Shown in pieces: positions 1-7,203 of a DNA stretch of 26,884 bases; positions within the stretch are counted from its first letter, which is position 1; every line of letters begins with the position of its first letter. Below the pieces are notes generated by a model. The model saw only the letters and a list, made by a program, of their open reading frames with translations, was not told where the DNA came from and ran no database searches. The stretch lies in the NCBI RefSeq assembly GCF_006228105.1, contig NZ_VDHH01000079.1; one strand, given 5' to 3'. A program made the position numbers and the translations under genes. This DNA comes from Chelonobacter sp006228105. Its GTDB lineage: Bacteria > Pseudomonadota > Gammaproteobacteria > Enterobacterales > Pasteurellaceae.

Positions 1-18
1 CTTTGTCAGCAGTCTAAA
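1..18. repeat. Terminal-repeat remnant of the 5481-5699 element
   Basis: These 18 bases are the exact reverse complement of 5496-5513, the inner part of the left terminal inverted repeat of the MITE-like element. The match stops at position 18, where the mdh terminator stem is already under way. It may be the edge of a further element lying mostly left of the window, or a decayed one. Confidence 0.5.
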
Positions 19-41
19 GCCGCTAACAATAGTAGCGGCTT
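17..41 (-). terminator. Stem-loop terminator downstream of mdh
   Basis: A perfect 9-bp inverted repeat (AAGCCGCTA at 17-25, TAGCGGCTT at 33-41) with a 7-nt loop lies 25 bp beyond the mdh stop codon. Read on the minus strand, the 3' arm runs into only a short T run (TTTA), so it is a weak-looking intrinsic terminator or a transcript-end stabiliser. Confidence 0.6.
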
Positions 42-66
42 CTCTTCATAACATCACGAATCGAAC

Positions 67-1002
67 TTAGTTATTCACAAATTTCTCGCCCAATTCGATA
101 TCGGCTTTCAAGGTCGGCAGCATGTCTTCAATCGCTTGCTGTTCGAAAGCACTTAATGGACCAATTGGTAGAATTTCTTCCACGCCGTTTTTGCCTAAAC
201 GCACCGGCTCAGCGAAGAAACGGGCATATTTGCCGTCGCCTTCAACATAGCTGTACTCAACCGCACTTTCGCCACTCAACCCTTTCAGTACAGAAATACC
301 GAAACGTGCTGCGGCTTGTGCCATTGACAATGTTGCTGATCCGCCACCGGCTTTGGCTTCCACTACTTCAGTACCGGCATTTTGAATGCGCTTGGTCAGG
401 CTTGCCACTTCTTCATCGCTCCAGCTCACGCCAGCCACTTGTGACAGCAATGGCAGAATCGTCACGCCGGAATGTCCGCCGATCACCGGCACTTTCACCT
501 TATCCAAGGCAACATTTTTCAATTCAGCAACAAAGGTTTCAGAGCGGATCACATCTAATGTGGTGACACCAAACAGTTTATTCTTGTCGTAAACACCGGC
601 TTTTTTCAGCACTTCTGCTGCAATCGCCACCGTAGTATTGACCGGATTAGTGATAATGCCGATACAGGCTTTCGGGCAAGTGGCAGCCACTTTTTCCACC
701 AAATTGCGAATAATACTGGCGTTAATATTGAATAAATCAGAACGATCCATACCCGGTTTTCTCGCCACCCCCGCAGAGATCAACACCAAATCCGCCCCGA
801 CCAGTGCCGGAGTCGGATCTTCTCCGGCAAAACCTGAGGCTTTAACCGCCGTTGGAATGTGGCTGATATCTTTTGCAACGCCCGGCGTGACCGGTGCAAT
901 ATCATAAAGGGAAAGTTCTGTTCCTGCCGGACATTGTAATTTAAGCAATAATGCCAGTGCTTGACCGATACCGCCTGCGGCGCCCAAAACTGCTACTTTC
1001 AT
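67..1002 (-). CDS. mdh: Malate dehydrogenase (NAD-dependent)
   Basis: 311 aa. It interconverts malate and oxaloacetate with NAD in the cytoplasm, in the TCA cycle and, in Pasteurellaceae, in the reductive branch leading to succinate. The N-terminal Rossmann motif GAAGGIG (7-13) binds NAD. The expected catalytic and substrate residues are all present: Arg81 and Arg87 (GVARKPGMDRSD), Asn119 (ITNPVN), Asp150 and Arg153 (LDVIRSETF), and His177 (IGGHSG). The length matches the E. coli enzyme (312 aa). The start is supported by AAGGAG upstream of the ATG on the minus strand. It is divergent from argR, the same arrangement as in E. coli. I see no defect. Confidence 0.97.
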   Translation of the reverse strand: MKVAVLGAAGGIGQALALLLKLQCPAGTELSLYDIAPVTPGVAKDISHIPTAVKASGFAGEDPTPALVGADLVLISAGVARKPGMDRSDLFNINASIIRNLVEKVAATCPKACIGIITNPVNTTVAIAAEVLKKAGVYDKNKLFGVTTLDVIRSETFVAELKNVALDKVKVPVIGGHSGVTILPLLSQVAGVSWSDEEVASLTKRIQNAGTEVVEAKAGGGSATLSMAQAAARFGISVLKGLSGESAVEYSYVEGDGKYARFFAEPVRLGKNGVEEILPIGPLSAFEQQAIEDMLPTLKADIELGEKFVNN

Positions 1003-1236
1003 TCAGAAACTCCTTAGAAATTAATCAATAAAAAATGAATTAAACTGTCGTTAAGTGTAAGGCGTTTGAATTGGTGATTCAAATAGATAAGTTCAATATT
1101 GAGAGCTTGAGCATACTTTTGTTAAAAATAACACCCTGCGTTTTCCTCTATAGGCCTTCACCGCTCACAAAACCGACAGCGAGATCGACGCTATTGGAAA
1201 TTTTGATTGCTTTTTGTCAGAATCATATGCAATATT

Positions 1237-1255
1237 TATGCAATTTTTTTGCATA
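1237..1255. promoter_or_regulatory. Candidate ArgR operator (ARG box) before argR
   Basis: A perfect palindrome, TATGCAA-TTTTT-TTGCATA, lies 50 bp before argR in the 303-bp mdh-argR intergenic region. A second half-site, CATATGCAA, occurs just upstream (about 1224-1232), giving a paired layout. ArgR proteins bind AT-rich 18-bp palindromes, usually two near each other, and often repress their own gene. The core here is TGCA rather than the TGAA of the E. coli consensus, so the assignment is an inference. I see no other feature in 1003-1236 apart from the mdh ribosome binding site. Confidence 0.4.
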
Positions 1256-1273
1256 GTAATGACTTAGCACAGC

Positions 1274-1301
1274 TATGATAACCATAATATGATAACCATA
1301 A
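1274..1301 (+). repeat. Tandem 14-bp duplication in the argR leader
   Basis: TATGATAACCATAA occurs twice, head to tail with no spacer (1274-1287, 1288-1301). Each copy contains TATGAT, a good -10 hexamer. The second copy ends only 4 bp before the argR ATG, so it also occupies the place where a Shine-Dalgarno sequence would be; none is visible. Confidence 0.75.
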
Positions 1302-1305
1302 TTTT

Positions 1306-1776
1306 ATGAACATGGATAACAAACCGGATTCTTTAAGCAATGCTTTTCGCTCGCTACTCGCCGAGGAGAAATATGCCTCTCAGAGTGAAATTGTTGAGGC
1401 ATTACAACAACAAGGCTTTAACCAAGTCAATCAATCGAAAATATCGCGTATGTTGGCGAAATTCGGTGCGGTTCGGATTCGTAATTCCAAAATGCAAACC
1501 GTCTATTGCCTGCCGCCGGAACTCAGTTTGCCACACACCAGCAGCCCGCTGAAAAATCTAGTATTGGATATCGATCACAACGCAGCGGTGATTGTGATTC
1601 GCACCAGCCCCGGTGGCGCCCAATTAATTGCTCGTTTGCTGGATTCAATGGGGAAAAACGAAGGTATTTTGGGTACGATCGCCGGTGACGACACGGTTTT
1701 CATCACGCCGACCCGTAACACCGAAATCACCCGCTTAATGTCGAATATTCAATATTTATTTGAGACCTCGCTTTAG
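1306..1776 (+). CDS. argR: Arginine repressor ArgR
   Basis: 156 aa, the E. coli length. It is the arginine-dependent hexameric DNA-binding regulator of arginine biosynthesis genes, and in enterics also a cofactor of site-specific recombination at cer-type sites. The N-terminal winged helix-turn-helix is seen at about 10-65, with the recognition segment NQSKISRMLAKFGAVR (42-57). The C-terminal hexamerisation and arginine-binding domain has SSPLKNLVLDID (79-90) and the ligand motif GTIAGDDT with Asp128 and Asp129. ATG codons at 1306 and 1312 are both possible starts; neither has a clear ribosome binding site. Divergent from mdh as in E. coli. Autoregulation through the palindrome at 1237-1255 is likely but unproven. 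Confidence 0.96.
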   Translation: MNMDNKPDSLSNAFRSLLAEEKYASQSEIVEALQQQGFNQVNQSKISRMLAKFGAVRIRNSKMQTVYCLPPELSLPHTSSPLKNLVLDIDHNAAVIVIRTSPGGAQLIARLLDSMGKNEGILGTIAGDDTVFITPTRNTEITRLMSNIQYLFETSL

Positions 1777-1856
1777 TTTTTGCCTTTTGCCGCTTGCTTT
1801 TTTCTGTCTAATTGCCTAAAACGGTATTCTGCAACGTTTAATTTGGAGGAGTGGAT

Positions 1857-2756
1857 ATGAAAATCTTTATCACCGGCGGCACCGGTCTTATCGGACAGGT
1901 TCTCACCCGCTCTTTGCTGTCGCAAGGGCATCAACTGACCCTGTTAAGCCGCAATCCTGCACAAGCTCGCACAAAATTTCCCGATTTGGATCTGGAATTT
2001 GTACCGACCTTAAACAGCTATTCCAGTTTCGATCAATATGATGCAGTGATCAACCTCGCCGGCGAGCCGATTTTTGACAAGGCATGGCACGATGAGCAGA
2101 AAAAACAGCTGATCGACAGCCGCATCAAAATCACCGAGCGCTTGGTCGAACTGATTAATGCCGGCAAAACGCCACCGCACAGCTTTATTTCCGGTTCTGC
2201 CGTGGGGTATTACGGCGATAATGGCGAAAGTGCGGTCAGTGAAGACAATCCGAAAGGCGATCAATTTCCGGCGCAACTCTGTTATCAATGGGAACAAGCG
2301 GCGCTGCAAGCCAACAGCCGTACCTGCCTGCTGCGCACCGCCAATGTGCTGTCAACGCACGGCGGTGCATTGGCAAAAATGCTGCCGCTGTATAAGTGCG
2401 GTTTGGGTGGCAAGCTCGGTTCCGGCAAACAGTATTGGGCATGGATCCACCGCCAAGACATGGTGGCAGCAATTGAATTTCTGCTTAATCACCCGACTTG
2501 CCAAGGCGCATTTAACCTGTGTAGCCCGAATCCGGTGCGCAACAATGAGTTTAACCGCACTTTGGCTAACACCTTGCGCCGACCGCACTTTGCCTTTGTG
2601 CCGGCGTTTATGCTCAAACTGGTGTTCGGCGAACGGGCGCAACTGCTGCTGGACAGTCAAAATATTTTGCCTTGCCGTTTAATCAAGGCCGGATTTGAAT
2701 TCCACTTCGACAAGCTTGCCGACGCCTTGCACGATTGTATTAAAAACAAGAGTTAA
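1857..2756 (+). CDS. yfcH: YfcH-type NAD(P)-binding epimerase family protein (TIGR01777)
   Basis: 299 aa. Member of the short, atypical SDR family related to sugar-nucleotide epimerases (YfcH in E. coli; SulA/Cgr1-like elsewhere). The substrate is not established. The glycine-rich nucleotide site GGTGLIG is at residues 7-13. The central segment SGSAVGYYGDNG and the C-terminal DUF1731-like end (RLIKAGFEFHFDKLADAL) are typical. A GTG two codons earlier keeps the frame, but GGAGGAG at 1845-1851 sits 5 bp before the ATG at 1857, which is therefore the start. It lies 80 bp after argR on the same strand. No obvious terminator separates them, so partial co-transcription is possible. Confidence 0.88.
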   Translation: MKIFITGGTGLIGQVLTRSLLSQGHQLTLLSRNPAQARTKFPDLDLEFVPTLNSYSSFDQYDAVINLAGEPIFDKAWHDEQKKQLIDSRIKITERLVELINAGKTPPHSFISGSAVGYYGDNGESAVSEDNPKGDQFPAQLCYQWEQAALQANSRTCLLRTANVLSTHGGALAKMLPLYKCGLGGKLGSGKQYWAWIHRQDMVAAIEFLLNHPTCQGAFNLCSPNPVRNNEFNRTLANTLRRPHFAFVPAFMLKLVFGERAQLLLDSQNILPCRLIKAGFEFHFDKLADALHDCIKNKS

Positions 2757-2760
2757 ATGT

Positions 2761-2773
2761 AGGGTCTGTTGAT
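2761..2773 (+). repeat. Isolated half-site of the AGGGTCTGTTGAT repeat
   Basis: AGGGTCTGTTGAT begins 4 bp after the yfcH stop codon. It is the same 13-bp core that forms the ends of the element at 5481-5699 and the arms of the palindromes at 5463-5498 and 5683-5716. It lies just upstream of the mrcB promoter. Confidence 0.7.
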
Positions 2774-2775
2774 AT

Positions 2776-2804
2776 TTGTTACGGTTTTGGGTGTCGGCTA
2801 TGAT
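2776..2804 (+). promoter_or_regulatory. Candidate sigma-70 promoter of mrcB
   Basis: TTGTTA (2776-2781), a 17-bp spacer, then TATGAT (2799-2804). Transcription would begin near 2811, which makes the upstream in-frame TTG at 2810 unusable and supports the ATG at 2843 as the mrcB start. The -35 hexamer directly adjoins the repeat half-site at 2761-2773. Confidence 0.55.
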
Positions 2805-2842
2805 ACAATTTGCACTCATTTACACACAAGAAACCGAAACGC

Positions 2843-5290
2843 ATGACTGCCGCAAAAAAGACAATGCCAAATTCAACCGCTGCTAAAAAAAACGAATCCG
2901 CACCAAAAAGGCGTTTTAACCGTCAGAACTGCCTGATGTTCGGGCTGAAAGTCGGTTTTACCGCACTTTGCTGTGTGGCGTTTTATTTGATCTATTTGGA
3001 CGGACAGATTCGTTCCAAAATGGACGGCAAATTGTGGCAACTGCCGGCGGAAGTTTACGGTAATATTCAAAGTGTGCGCCGCTCCGACAGTGATTCGCTG
3101 AATCAAATCACAAGCCTATTACTGGACAACGGTTACCGCCAAACCAACTTATTAGGCACACCGGGCGATTTCAAAGTGGAAAACGACAGCATTGTGTTAA
3201 TCCGCCGTGCTTTTCCGTTCCCGGACGGTGCCGAGCCACAGCGTGTATTGCGGCTACGTTTTAATCAAAATAGATTGAACGTTATCGAAGATTTAGTCAA
3301 CCGCCGTGCCGTTGATGAATTCCGTTTTGACCCCAAGTTGATTGCGATGTTGCAATCCAACAATGAAGATCGCCTCGCAACACCATTGCATCAATATCCG
3401 CGCTTATTAATCGATACCCTGTTGTTGGTGGAAGATCGCCGTTTTTATCAACATGATGGCGTGAGTCTGTTGGGGATTAGCCGCGCCTTGATCACCAATA
3501 TTCAAGCCGGACAAACAGTGCAAGGTGGCAGCACCTTGACCCAACAATTGGTGAAAAATCTGTTTTTAAGCAATGAACGTAGTCTAACGCGTAAAGTGAA
3601 CGAAGCGTTAATGGCGGTGCTGATGGATGCCCGTTACGATAAAAATCGTATTTTAGAAACCTATCTGAACGAAGTCTATCTGGCGCAAGACGGTGACACC
3701 CAAATTCACGGCTTCGCTTTGGCGAGCCAGTTCTTTTTCGGACGTCCGGTGCAAGAAATCAGCCTCGACCAAATTGCGTTATTGGTCGGTATGGTGAAAG
3801 GTCCGTCGCTGTACAACCCGTGGCGCAACCCGAATAATGCTTTGCAACGGCGCAATGTGGTGCTGAAAACCATGTTGGAACACGCGATCATCGATCAAAA
3901 ATTGTATGATCTGCTCAGTGCACGCCCGCTTGGAGTGCAGACTCGCGGCTCAATTAGCAAATCACAACCCGCATTTATGCAGTTGTTACAACAAGATCTG
4001 CAACAGCAATTGGGCGAAGCCAAAGCCAATAATCTGTCCGGCGCACGCATTTTCACCACCTTAGACAGCCAGAAACAACGTGCTGCCGAGCGCGCCTTGA
4101 TCAATGCGGTGCAACAGTTAAAAGTAAAACAAAAAATTGCCGATTTGGAATCGGCAATCGTCGTTGCGGATTATCACAACGGCGCCGTGTTGGCAATGGT
4201 TGGCGGCGTACAAACCCAATATGCCGGCTTCAACCGTGCGTTACGTTCACAGCGTCAAATCGGCTCGTTGGTAAAACCGCCGATATATCTCGCCGCTTTA
4301 TTAGAACCACAAAATTTTCGGCTGAATACCCCGATTGAAAACCGTCCTTTGACGATTAAAATCAAAGGCAGTGCCGACTGGCAGCCACGCAACTATGATA
4401 ATAAATTTGGTGGCTCGGTGATGCTGTTAGATGCATTGGTACGTTCATTAAATGTACCGACGGTCAACATCGGGATGAAAGTGGGCTTGGATAAAGTGAT
4501 CGATGTGCAGCAGGCGATGGGTTGGGATCAAATTAAAATTCCAAAAGTGCCTGCGATGTTGCTAGGTTCTTATTCGATTTCGCCTTATGACGTGACCAAA
4601 CTGTATCAAGTGATCGCCAATGAAGGCAAAAAAATTCCGCTTTCTGCGATTGAAAGTGTGTATCAACGCAACGGCGAAGTAATTTATCAGCGGGCATTCG
4701 AGCCGCAACAAGTGGTTGCGGAAGAGGCGGCGATTCAAACGTTGTATGCGATGCAGCAAGCCGTAGAGCGTGGCACCGGGCGCAGTTTGCAACAAAATTT
4801 TGCCCAATACCGTTTAGCCGGCAAAACAGGCACCACCAACGAGGCGCGTGATACTTGGTTTGTCGGTATTGACGGTGAAAATGTTACCACGGTTTGGTTG
4901 GGACGTGACAACAACGGCAAAACCGGCTTGACCGGTGCCAGTGGCGCACTCAGCGTATATCGTGAATACCTCAGTTTGATGCCGCCAACGGTATTAAATT
5001 TACCCAAATCCGATAATCTGCAATGGGTTGGCATTAATGATTACGGCAGCTGGAATTGCAACAGCAGCCGCACGATTCCAGTGTGGACGGATAAAAACCA
5101 GAATTTTTGTGCCTCCGCCTCGGCAGTCGTTCCGAGCGGTGCAGCACCAGCGGCAGCAACCTCACTTCAGGATGCTACGCCAAGTGATGTCGAAAGTTCT
5201 GTTGAAAAACAACCCAGTGTTTGGGACGCCTTGGAGTTACAGCAAGACAGCGCTCCGGCACCGGTGGAGGATGCCCAGCCGAGCCACTAA
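2843..5290 (+). CDS. mrcB: Penicillin-binding protein 1B, bifunctional peptidoglycan synthase
   Basis: 815 aa from the ATG at 2843. Class A PBP of the inner membrane that polymerises lipid II and cross-links the strands. A short basic cytoplasmic tail (to about 30) precedes one transmembrane segment (about 32-52). A UB2H-like domain (about 70-150) is where LpoB binds in E. coli. The GT51 transglycosylase domain follows, with catalytic Glu197 in VEDRRFYQHDG and the QGGSTLTQQLVKN motif. The transpeptidase has Ser475-x-x-Lys478 (SLVK), SLN (535-537) and KTGTT (661-665). The C-terminus (about 755-815) is an Ala/Ser/Pro-rich tail, probably disordered. A TTG 33 bp upstream is in frame but lies at the likely transcription start. 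No operon partner is seen; repeats follow the stop codon. Confidence 0.96.
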   Translation: MTAAKKTMPNSTAAKKNESAPKRRFNRQNCLMFGLKVGFTALCCVAFYLIYLDGQIRSKMDGKLWQLPAEVYGNIQSVRRSDSDSLNQITSLLLDNGYRQTNLLGTPGDFKVENDSIVLIRRAFPFPDGAEPQRVLRLRFNQNRLNVIEDLVNRRAVDEFRFDPKLIAMLQSNNEDRLATPLHQYPRLLIDTLLLVEDRRFYQHDGVSLLGISRALITNIQAGQTVQGGSTLTQQLVKNLFLSNERSLTRKVNEALMAVLMDARYDKNRILETYLNEVYLAQDGDTQIHGFALASQFFFGRPVQEISLDQIALLVGMVKGPSLYNPWRNPNNALQRRNVVLKTMLEHAIIDQKLYDLLSARPLGVQTRGSISKSQPAFMQLLQQDLQQQLGEAKANNLSGARIFTTLDSQKQRAAERALINAVQQLKVKQKIADLESAIVVADYHNGAVLAMVGGVQTQYAGFNRALRSQRQIGSLVKPPIYLAALLEPQNFRLNTPIENRPLTIKIKGSADWQPRNYDNKFGGSVMLLDALVRSLNVPTVNIGMKVGLDKVIDVQQAMGWDQIKIPKVPAMLLGSYSISPYDVTKLYQVIANEGKKIPLSAIESVYQRNGEVIYQRAFEPQQVVAEEAAIQTLYAMQQAVERGTGRSLQQNFAQYRLAGKTGTTNEARDTWFVGIDGENVTTVWLGRDNNGKTGLTGASGALSVYREYLSLMPPTVLNLPKSDNLQWVGINDYGSWNCNSSRTIPVWTDKNQNFCASASAVVPSGAAPAAATSLQDATPSDVESSVEKQPSVWDALELQQDSAPAPVEDAQPSH

Positions 5291-5305
5291 CCAGCCGATA
5301 GCCTA

Positions 5306-5480
5306 ATTTTATCCGACAGCGACCTACGGTCGCAATCGGTTAAGCATTGATGAGAGGCTTTGCCTCTCTGAAGCAGCCGCAAAGCGGCTGATCTATGCGT
5401 AACCTAGTACGGCTTTGCCGTGCTAGGCTAAAAGGATTAGTTTTAGCTCAAATAATATACTCAAAACATCAACAGACCCT
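5306..5480. repeat. 175-bp structured intergenic repeat, copy 1
   Basis: Identical to 16478-16652 except for one base (C at 5462, T at 16634). It contains five consecutive stem-loops: GCGACC-TAC-GGTCGC (5319-5333), GAGAGGC-TTT-GCCTCTC (5352-5368), CAGCCGC-AAA-GCGGCTG (5374-5390), an 11-bp stem with one G-U pair and TTT loop (5403-5427), and GCTAAAA-N7-TTTTAGC (5427-5447). It ends with the half-site AAACATCAACAGACCCT. Four of the five loops are triloops. There is no open reading frame and no terminal inverted repeat. It could be a non-autonomous mobile element, a BIME-like extragenic repeat or a structured RNA; it probably also ends the mrcB transcript. With the element at 5481-5699 it fills the gene-free stretch 5291-5714. 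Confidence 0.85.
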
Positions 5481-5498
5481 AGGGTCTGTTGATGTTTT
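5463..5498. repeat. 36-bp perfect palindrome at the junction of two elements
   Basis: The arm AAAACATCAACAGACCCT (5463-5480) is followed without spacer by its exact reverse complement (5481-5498). The centre is CCCTAGGG. The left arm is the end of the 175-bp repeat and the right arm is the beginning of the 219-bp element, so the palindrome marks the abutment of two related ends. Confidence 0.9.
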
Positions 5499-5699
5499 AG
5501 ACTGCTGACAAAGGTTAAAATACACGATTAATGTTGTAACTGTAGGGGGCGATTATATATCGCCCCGAACCGCACTTTGCATTTTTCCTTTATTGATTAA
5601 GCGCTTATACCACACTTCGCAAATGGGCGGATAGTTAATCCGCCCCTACCCAGCCTAATCAAATATCTTTGTCAATAATCTGAAACATCAACAGACCCT
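5481..5699. mobile_element. MITE-like element with 33-bp terminal inverted repeats
   Basis: 219 bp with no coding capacity. The left end (5481-5513) and the reverse complement of the right end (5667-5699) agree at 29 of 33 positions, the outer 17 being identical (AGGGTCTGTTGATGTTT). The interior holds two strong hairpins, GGGGCGAT-N5-ATCGCCCC (about 5546-5566) and GGGCGGAT-N5-ATCCGCCC (about 5624-5644), and one uptake signal (5569-5577). Each outer end abuts an inverted copy of the same repeat, so no target-site duplication can be read. The structure is that of a non-autonomous element; a parent transposase is not in the window. Confidence 0.7.
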
Positions 5700-5716
5700 A
5701 GGGTCTGTTGATGTTT
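5683..5716. repeat. 34-bp perfect palindrome overlapping the gabD stop codon
   Basis: The arm AAACATCAACAGACCCT (5683-5699) is followed directly by its reverse complement (5700-5716). The right arm reaches the gabD stop codon (5715-5717). A hairpin would form at the very end of the gabD mRNA and may act as terminator or 3'-end stabiliser, though no T tract follows on the minus strand. Confidence 0.9.
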
Positions 5717-7175
5717 ATTTATCTAAACCACCCAATAAGATATATTTGATCTCTAAATAATCTTCAATCCCGTATTTTGAACCTTCACGCCCCAAGCCCG
5801 ATTGTTTCACACCACCGAACGGTGCGGCTTCGTTAGACAAAATGCCGCTGTTAACGCCGACCATGCCGTATTCCAAAGCTTCTGATACTCGCATAATCCG
5901 TCCGATATCACGGCTGTAGAAATAAGACGCTAAGCCGAATTCAGTAGCGTTGGCGGCCGCTATCACTTCATCTTCCGTTTCAAATTTGAAAATCGGCGCC
6001 AACGGACCAAAGGTTTCCTCAGTTGCCACTTTCATCTCAGCGGTCACATTGCGCACAATCGTCGGTTGATAGAACAATCCGCCTTGTTCCGCCAGCATAC
6101 CGCCACAAACAATTTCAGCCCCGTGATTCAATGCATCGGCAAGATGTTGTTCCACTTTAGCTACCGCACTTTGATCGATTAACGGTCCAAACGTAACACC
6201 CTGCTCTAAACCGTTACCGATTTTTAAGCCGGCTACCGCACTTTTAAAGCGTTCGATAAAAGCCTCATACACCGCACTTTGTACATAAATTCGATTAGCA
6301 CAGACGCAGGTCTGCCCGGCATTGCGGAATTTACAGGCGATGGCACCTTCCACGGCGGCCTCTAAATCGGCATCATCAAATACAATAAATGGTGCATTGC
6401 CGCCCAGCTCCAATGAGACTTTTTTAATGGTTGAAGCGCATTGCTGCATCAGCAAACGCCCGACTGAAGTTGAGCCGGTGAAGCTGAATTTTTTCACCCG
6501 ATCATCTTCGGTCAACACCTTACCGATTTGAGTGGCACTGCCGGTGATCACATTAAATACTCCGGCAGGAATCCCTGCCCGTTCGGCTAATTCCGCCAAT
6601 GCCAAGGCGGATAATGGGGTTTGCGAAGCGGGACGAATGACAAAGGTACAACCTGCCGCCAATGCCGGTGCTGCTTTGCGGGTGATCATCGCATTCGGGA
6701 AATTCCACGGTGTGATTGCAGCACAAACGCCAATCGCTTGCTTGGTGACCAAAATCCGTTTATCCGCACTTGGCGCCGGAATGGTGTCGCCGTAAATCCG
6801 TTTGGCTTCCTCGGCATACCATTCGATGTAAGAGGCGCCGTAGAGGATTTCGCCTTGCGCTTCTGCCAGCGGTTTGCCTTGTTCGATTGTTAAAATCGTC
6901 GCCAAATCGTGTTTATGCTGCACAATCAGCTCGAACCAGGTGCGCAAGAGTTGGCTGCGCTGTTTAGCCGTTTTCTGTTGCCAAGCTTGCTGTGCTTGAT
7001 GTGCCGCCGCCACGGCTTGCCGCGCTTCTTGTTCCGCCATTTGCGGGATTTCGGCAATCACCTCGCCAGTCGCCGGATTCAGTACCGCAATTGTTTCGCC
7101 GTTTAAGGCTTGGCGCCACTCGCCATTGATGTAACATTCGGTTTTAAGTAATTGAGGGTCGTCTAATCGAAACAT
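5715..7175 (-). CDS. gabD: Succinate-semialdehyde dehydrogenase (NADP-type GabD)
   Basis: 486 aa, against 482 in E. coli GabD, with near-continuous similarity. It oxidises succinate semialdehyde to succinate in the cytoplasm, the last step of 4-aminobutyrate breakdown. Aldehyde dehydrogenase signatures are present: Asn158 (PWNFP), the general-base Glu256 (SLELGGNAPF) and the catalytic Cys290 (NAGQTCVCANR), plus EETFGPL and PFGGVKQSGLGREG. One oddity is RPASQTP with Arg181 where the family almost always has Lys (KPASQTP in E. coli), a residue that helps bind the cofactor. AAGGAG precedes the ATG; only 19 bp separate it from the rarA stop, so the two are probably co-transcribed. No gabT is near, so the in vivo substrate could be another semialdehyde. 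Confidence 0.92.
   Translation of the reverse strand: MFRLDDPQLLKTECYINGEWRQALNGETIAVLNPATGEVIAEIPQMAEQEARQAVAAAHQAQQAWQQKTAKQRSQLLRTWFELIVQHKHDLATILTIEQGKPLAEAQGEILYGASYIEWYAEEAKRIYGDTIPAPSADKRILVTKQAIGVCAAITPWNFPNAMITRKAAPALAAGCTFVIRPASQTPLSALALAELAERAGIPAGVFNVITGSATQIGKVLTEDDRVKKFSFTGSTSVGRLLMQQCASTIKKVSLELGGNAPFIVFDDADLEAAVEGAIACKFRNAGQTCVCANRIYVQSAVYEAFIERFKSAVAGLKIGNGLEQGVTFGPLIDQSAVAKVEQHLADALNHGAEIVCGGMLAEQGGLFYQPTIVRNVTAEMKVATEETFGPLAPIFKFETEDEVIAAANATEFGLASYFYSRDIGRIMRVSEALEYGMVGVNSGILSNEAAPFGGVKQSGLGREGSKYGIEDYLEIKYILLGGLDK
6163..6279. repeat. Cluster of three DNA uptake signals inside gabD
   Basis: ACCGCACTT occurs at 6163-6171, 6235-6243 and 6271-6279. In the gabD frame each one encodes the tripeptide Ser-Ala-Val. 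I found about 24 exact uptake cores in the window on either strand, at 260, 2228, 2394, 2960, 5569, 6163, 6235, 6271, 7210, 7431, 7991, 9169, 9187, 9561, 10224, 11301, 12837, 15130, 15200, 15635, 15954, 16338, 19693 and 20321. These are recognised by the competence machinery of the H. influenzae subclade. The last lies inside bexD; none is seen in the capsule biosynthesis genes. Confidence 0.85.
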
Positions 7176-7190
7176 CGCTTGCTCCTTACT

Positions 7191-7203
7191 AGGGTCTATT
7201 GAT
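7191..7203 (+). repeat. Half-site of the AGGGTCTGTTGAT repeat at the end of rarA
   Basis: AGGGTCTATTGAT differs from the core by one base. On the minus strand it supplies the last codons and the TAG stop of rarA (GATCAATAG) and fills part of the short rarA-gabD gap. The repeat appears to have contributed the rarA C-terminus. Confidence 0.55.

Noticed and set aside
156..566. Open frames on the plus strand opposite mdh
   Set aside because: They lie antisense to a complete, well-conserved mdh and show no domain, ribosome binding site or conservation.
1851..1856. GTG start for yfcH
   Set aside because: The GTG overlaps the GGAGGAG ribosome binding site of the ATG at 1857.
2158..2682. 174-codon plus-strand frame inside yfcH
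   Set aside because: Shifted-frame shadow of yfcH. It is Cys, Arg and Trp-rich without any recognisable motif.
2810..2842. TTG start for mrcB
   Set aside because: It lies at the predicted transcription start of the 2776-2804 promoter; the ATG at 2843 is the better start.
5306..5480. CRISPR array
   Set aside because: The stem-loops differ in sequence and have no equal-length spacers; the unit is one element repeated far away.
5481..5699. Complete insertion sequence
   Set aside because: Only 219 bp, without a transposase reading frame.
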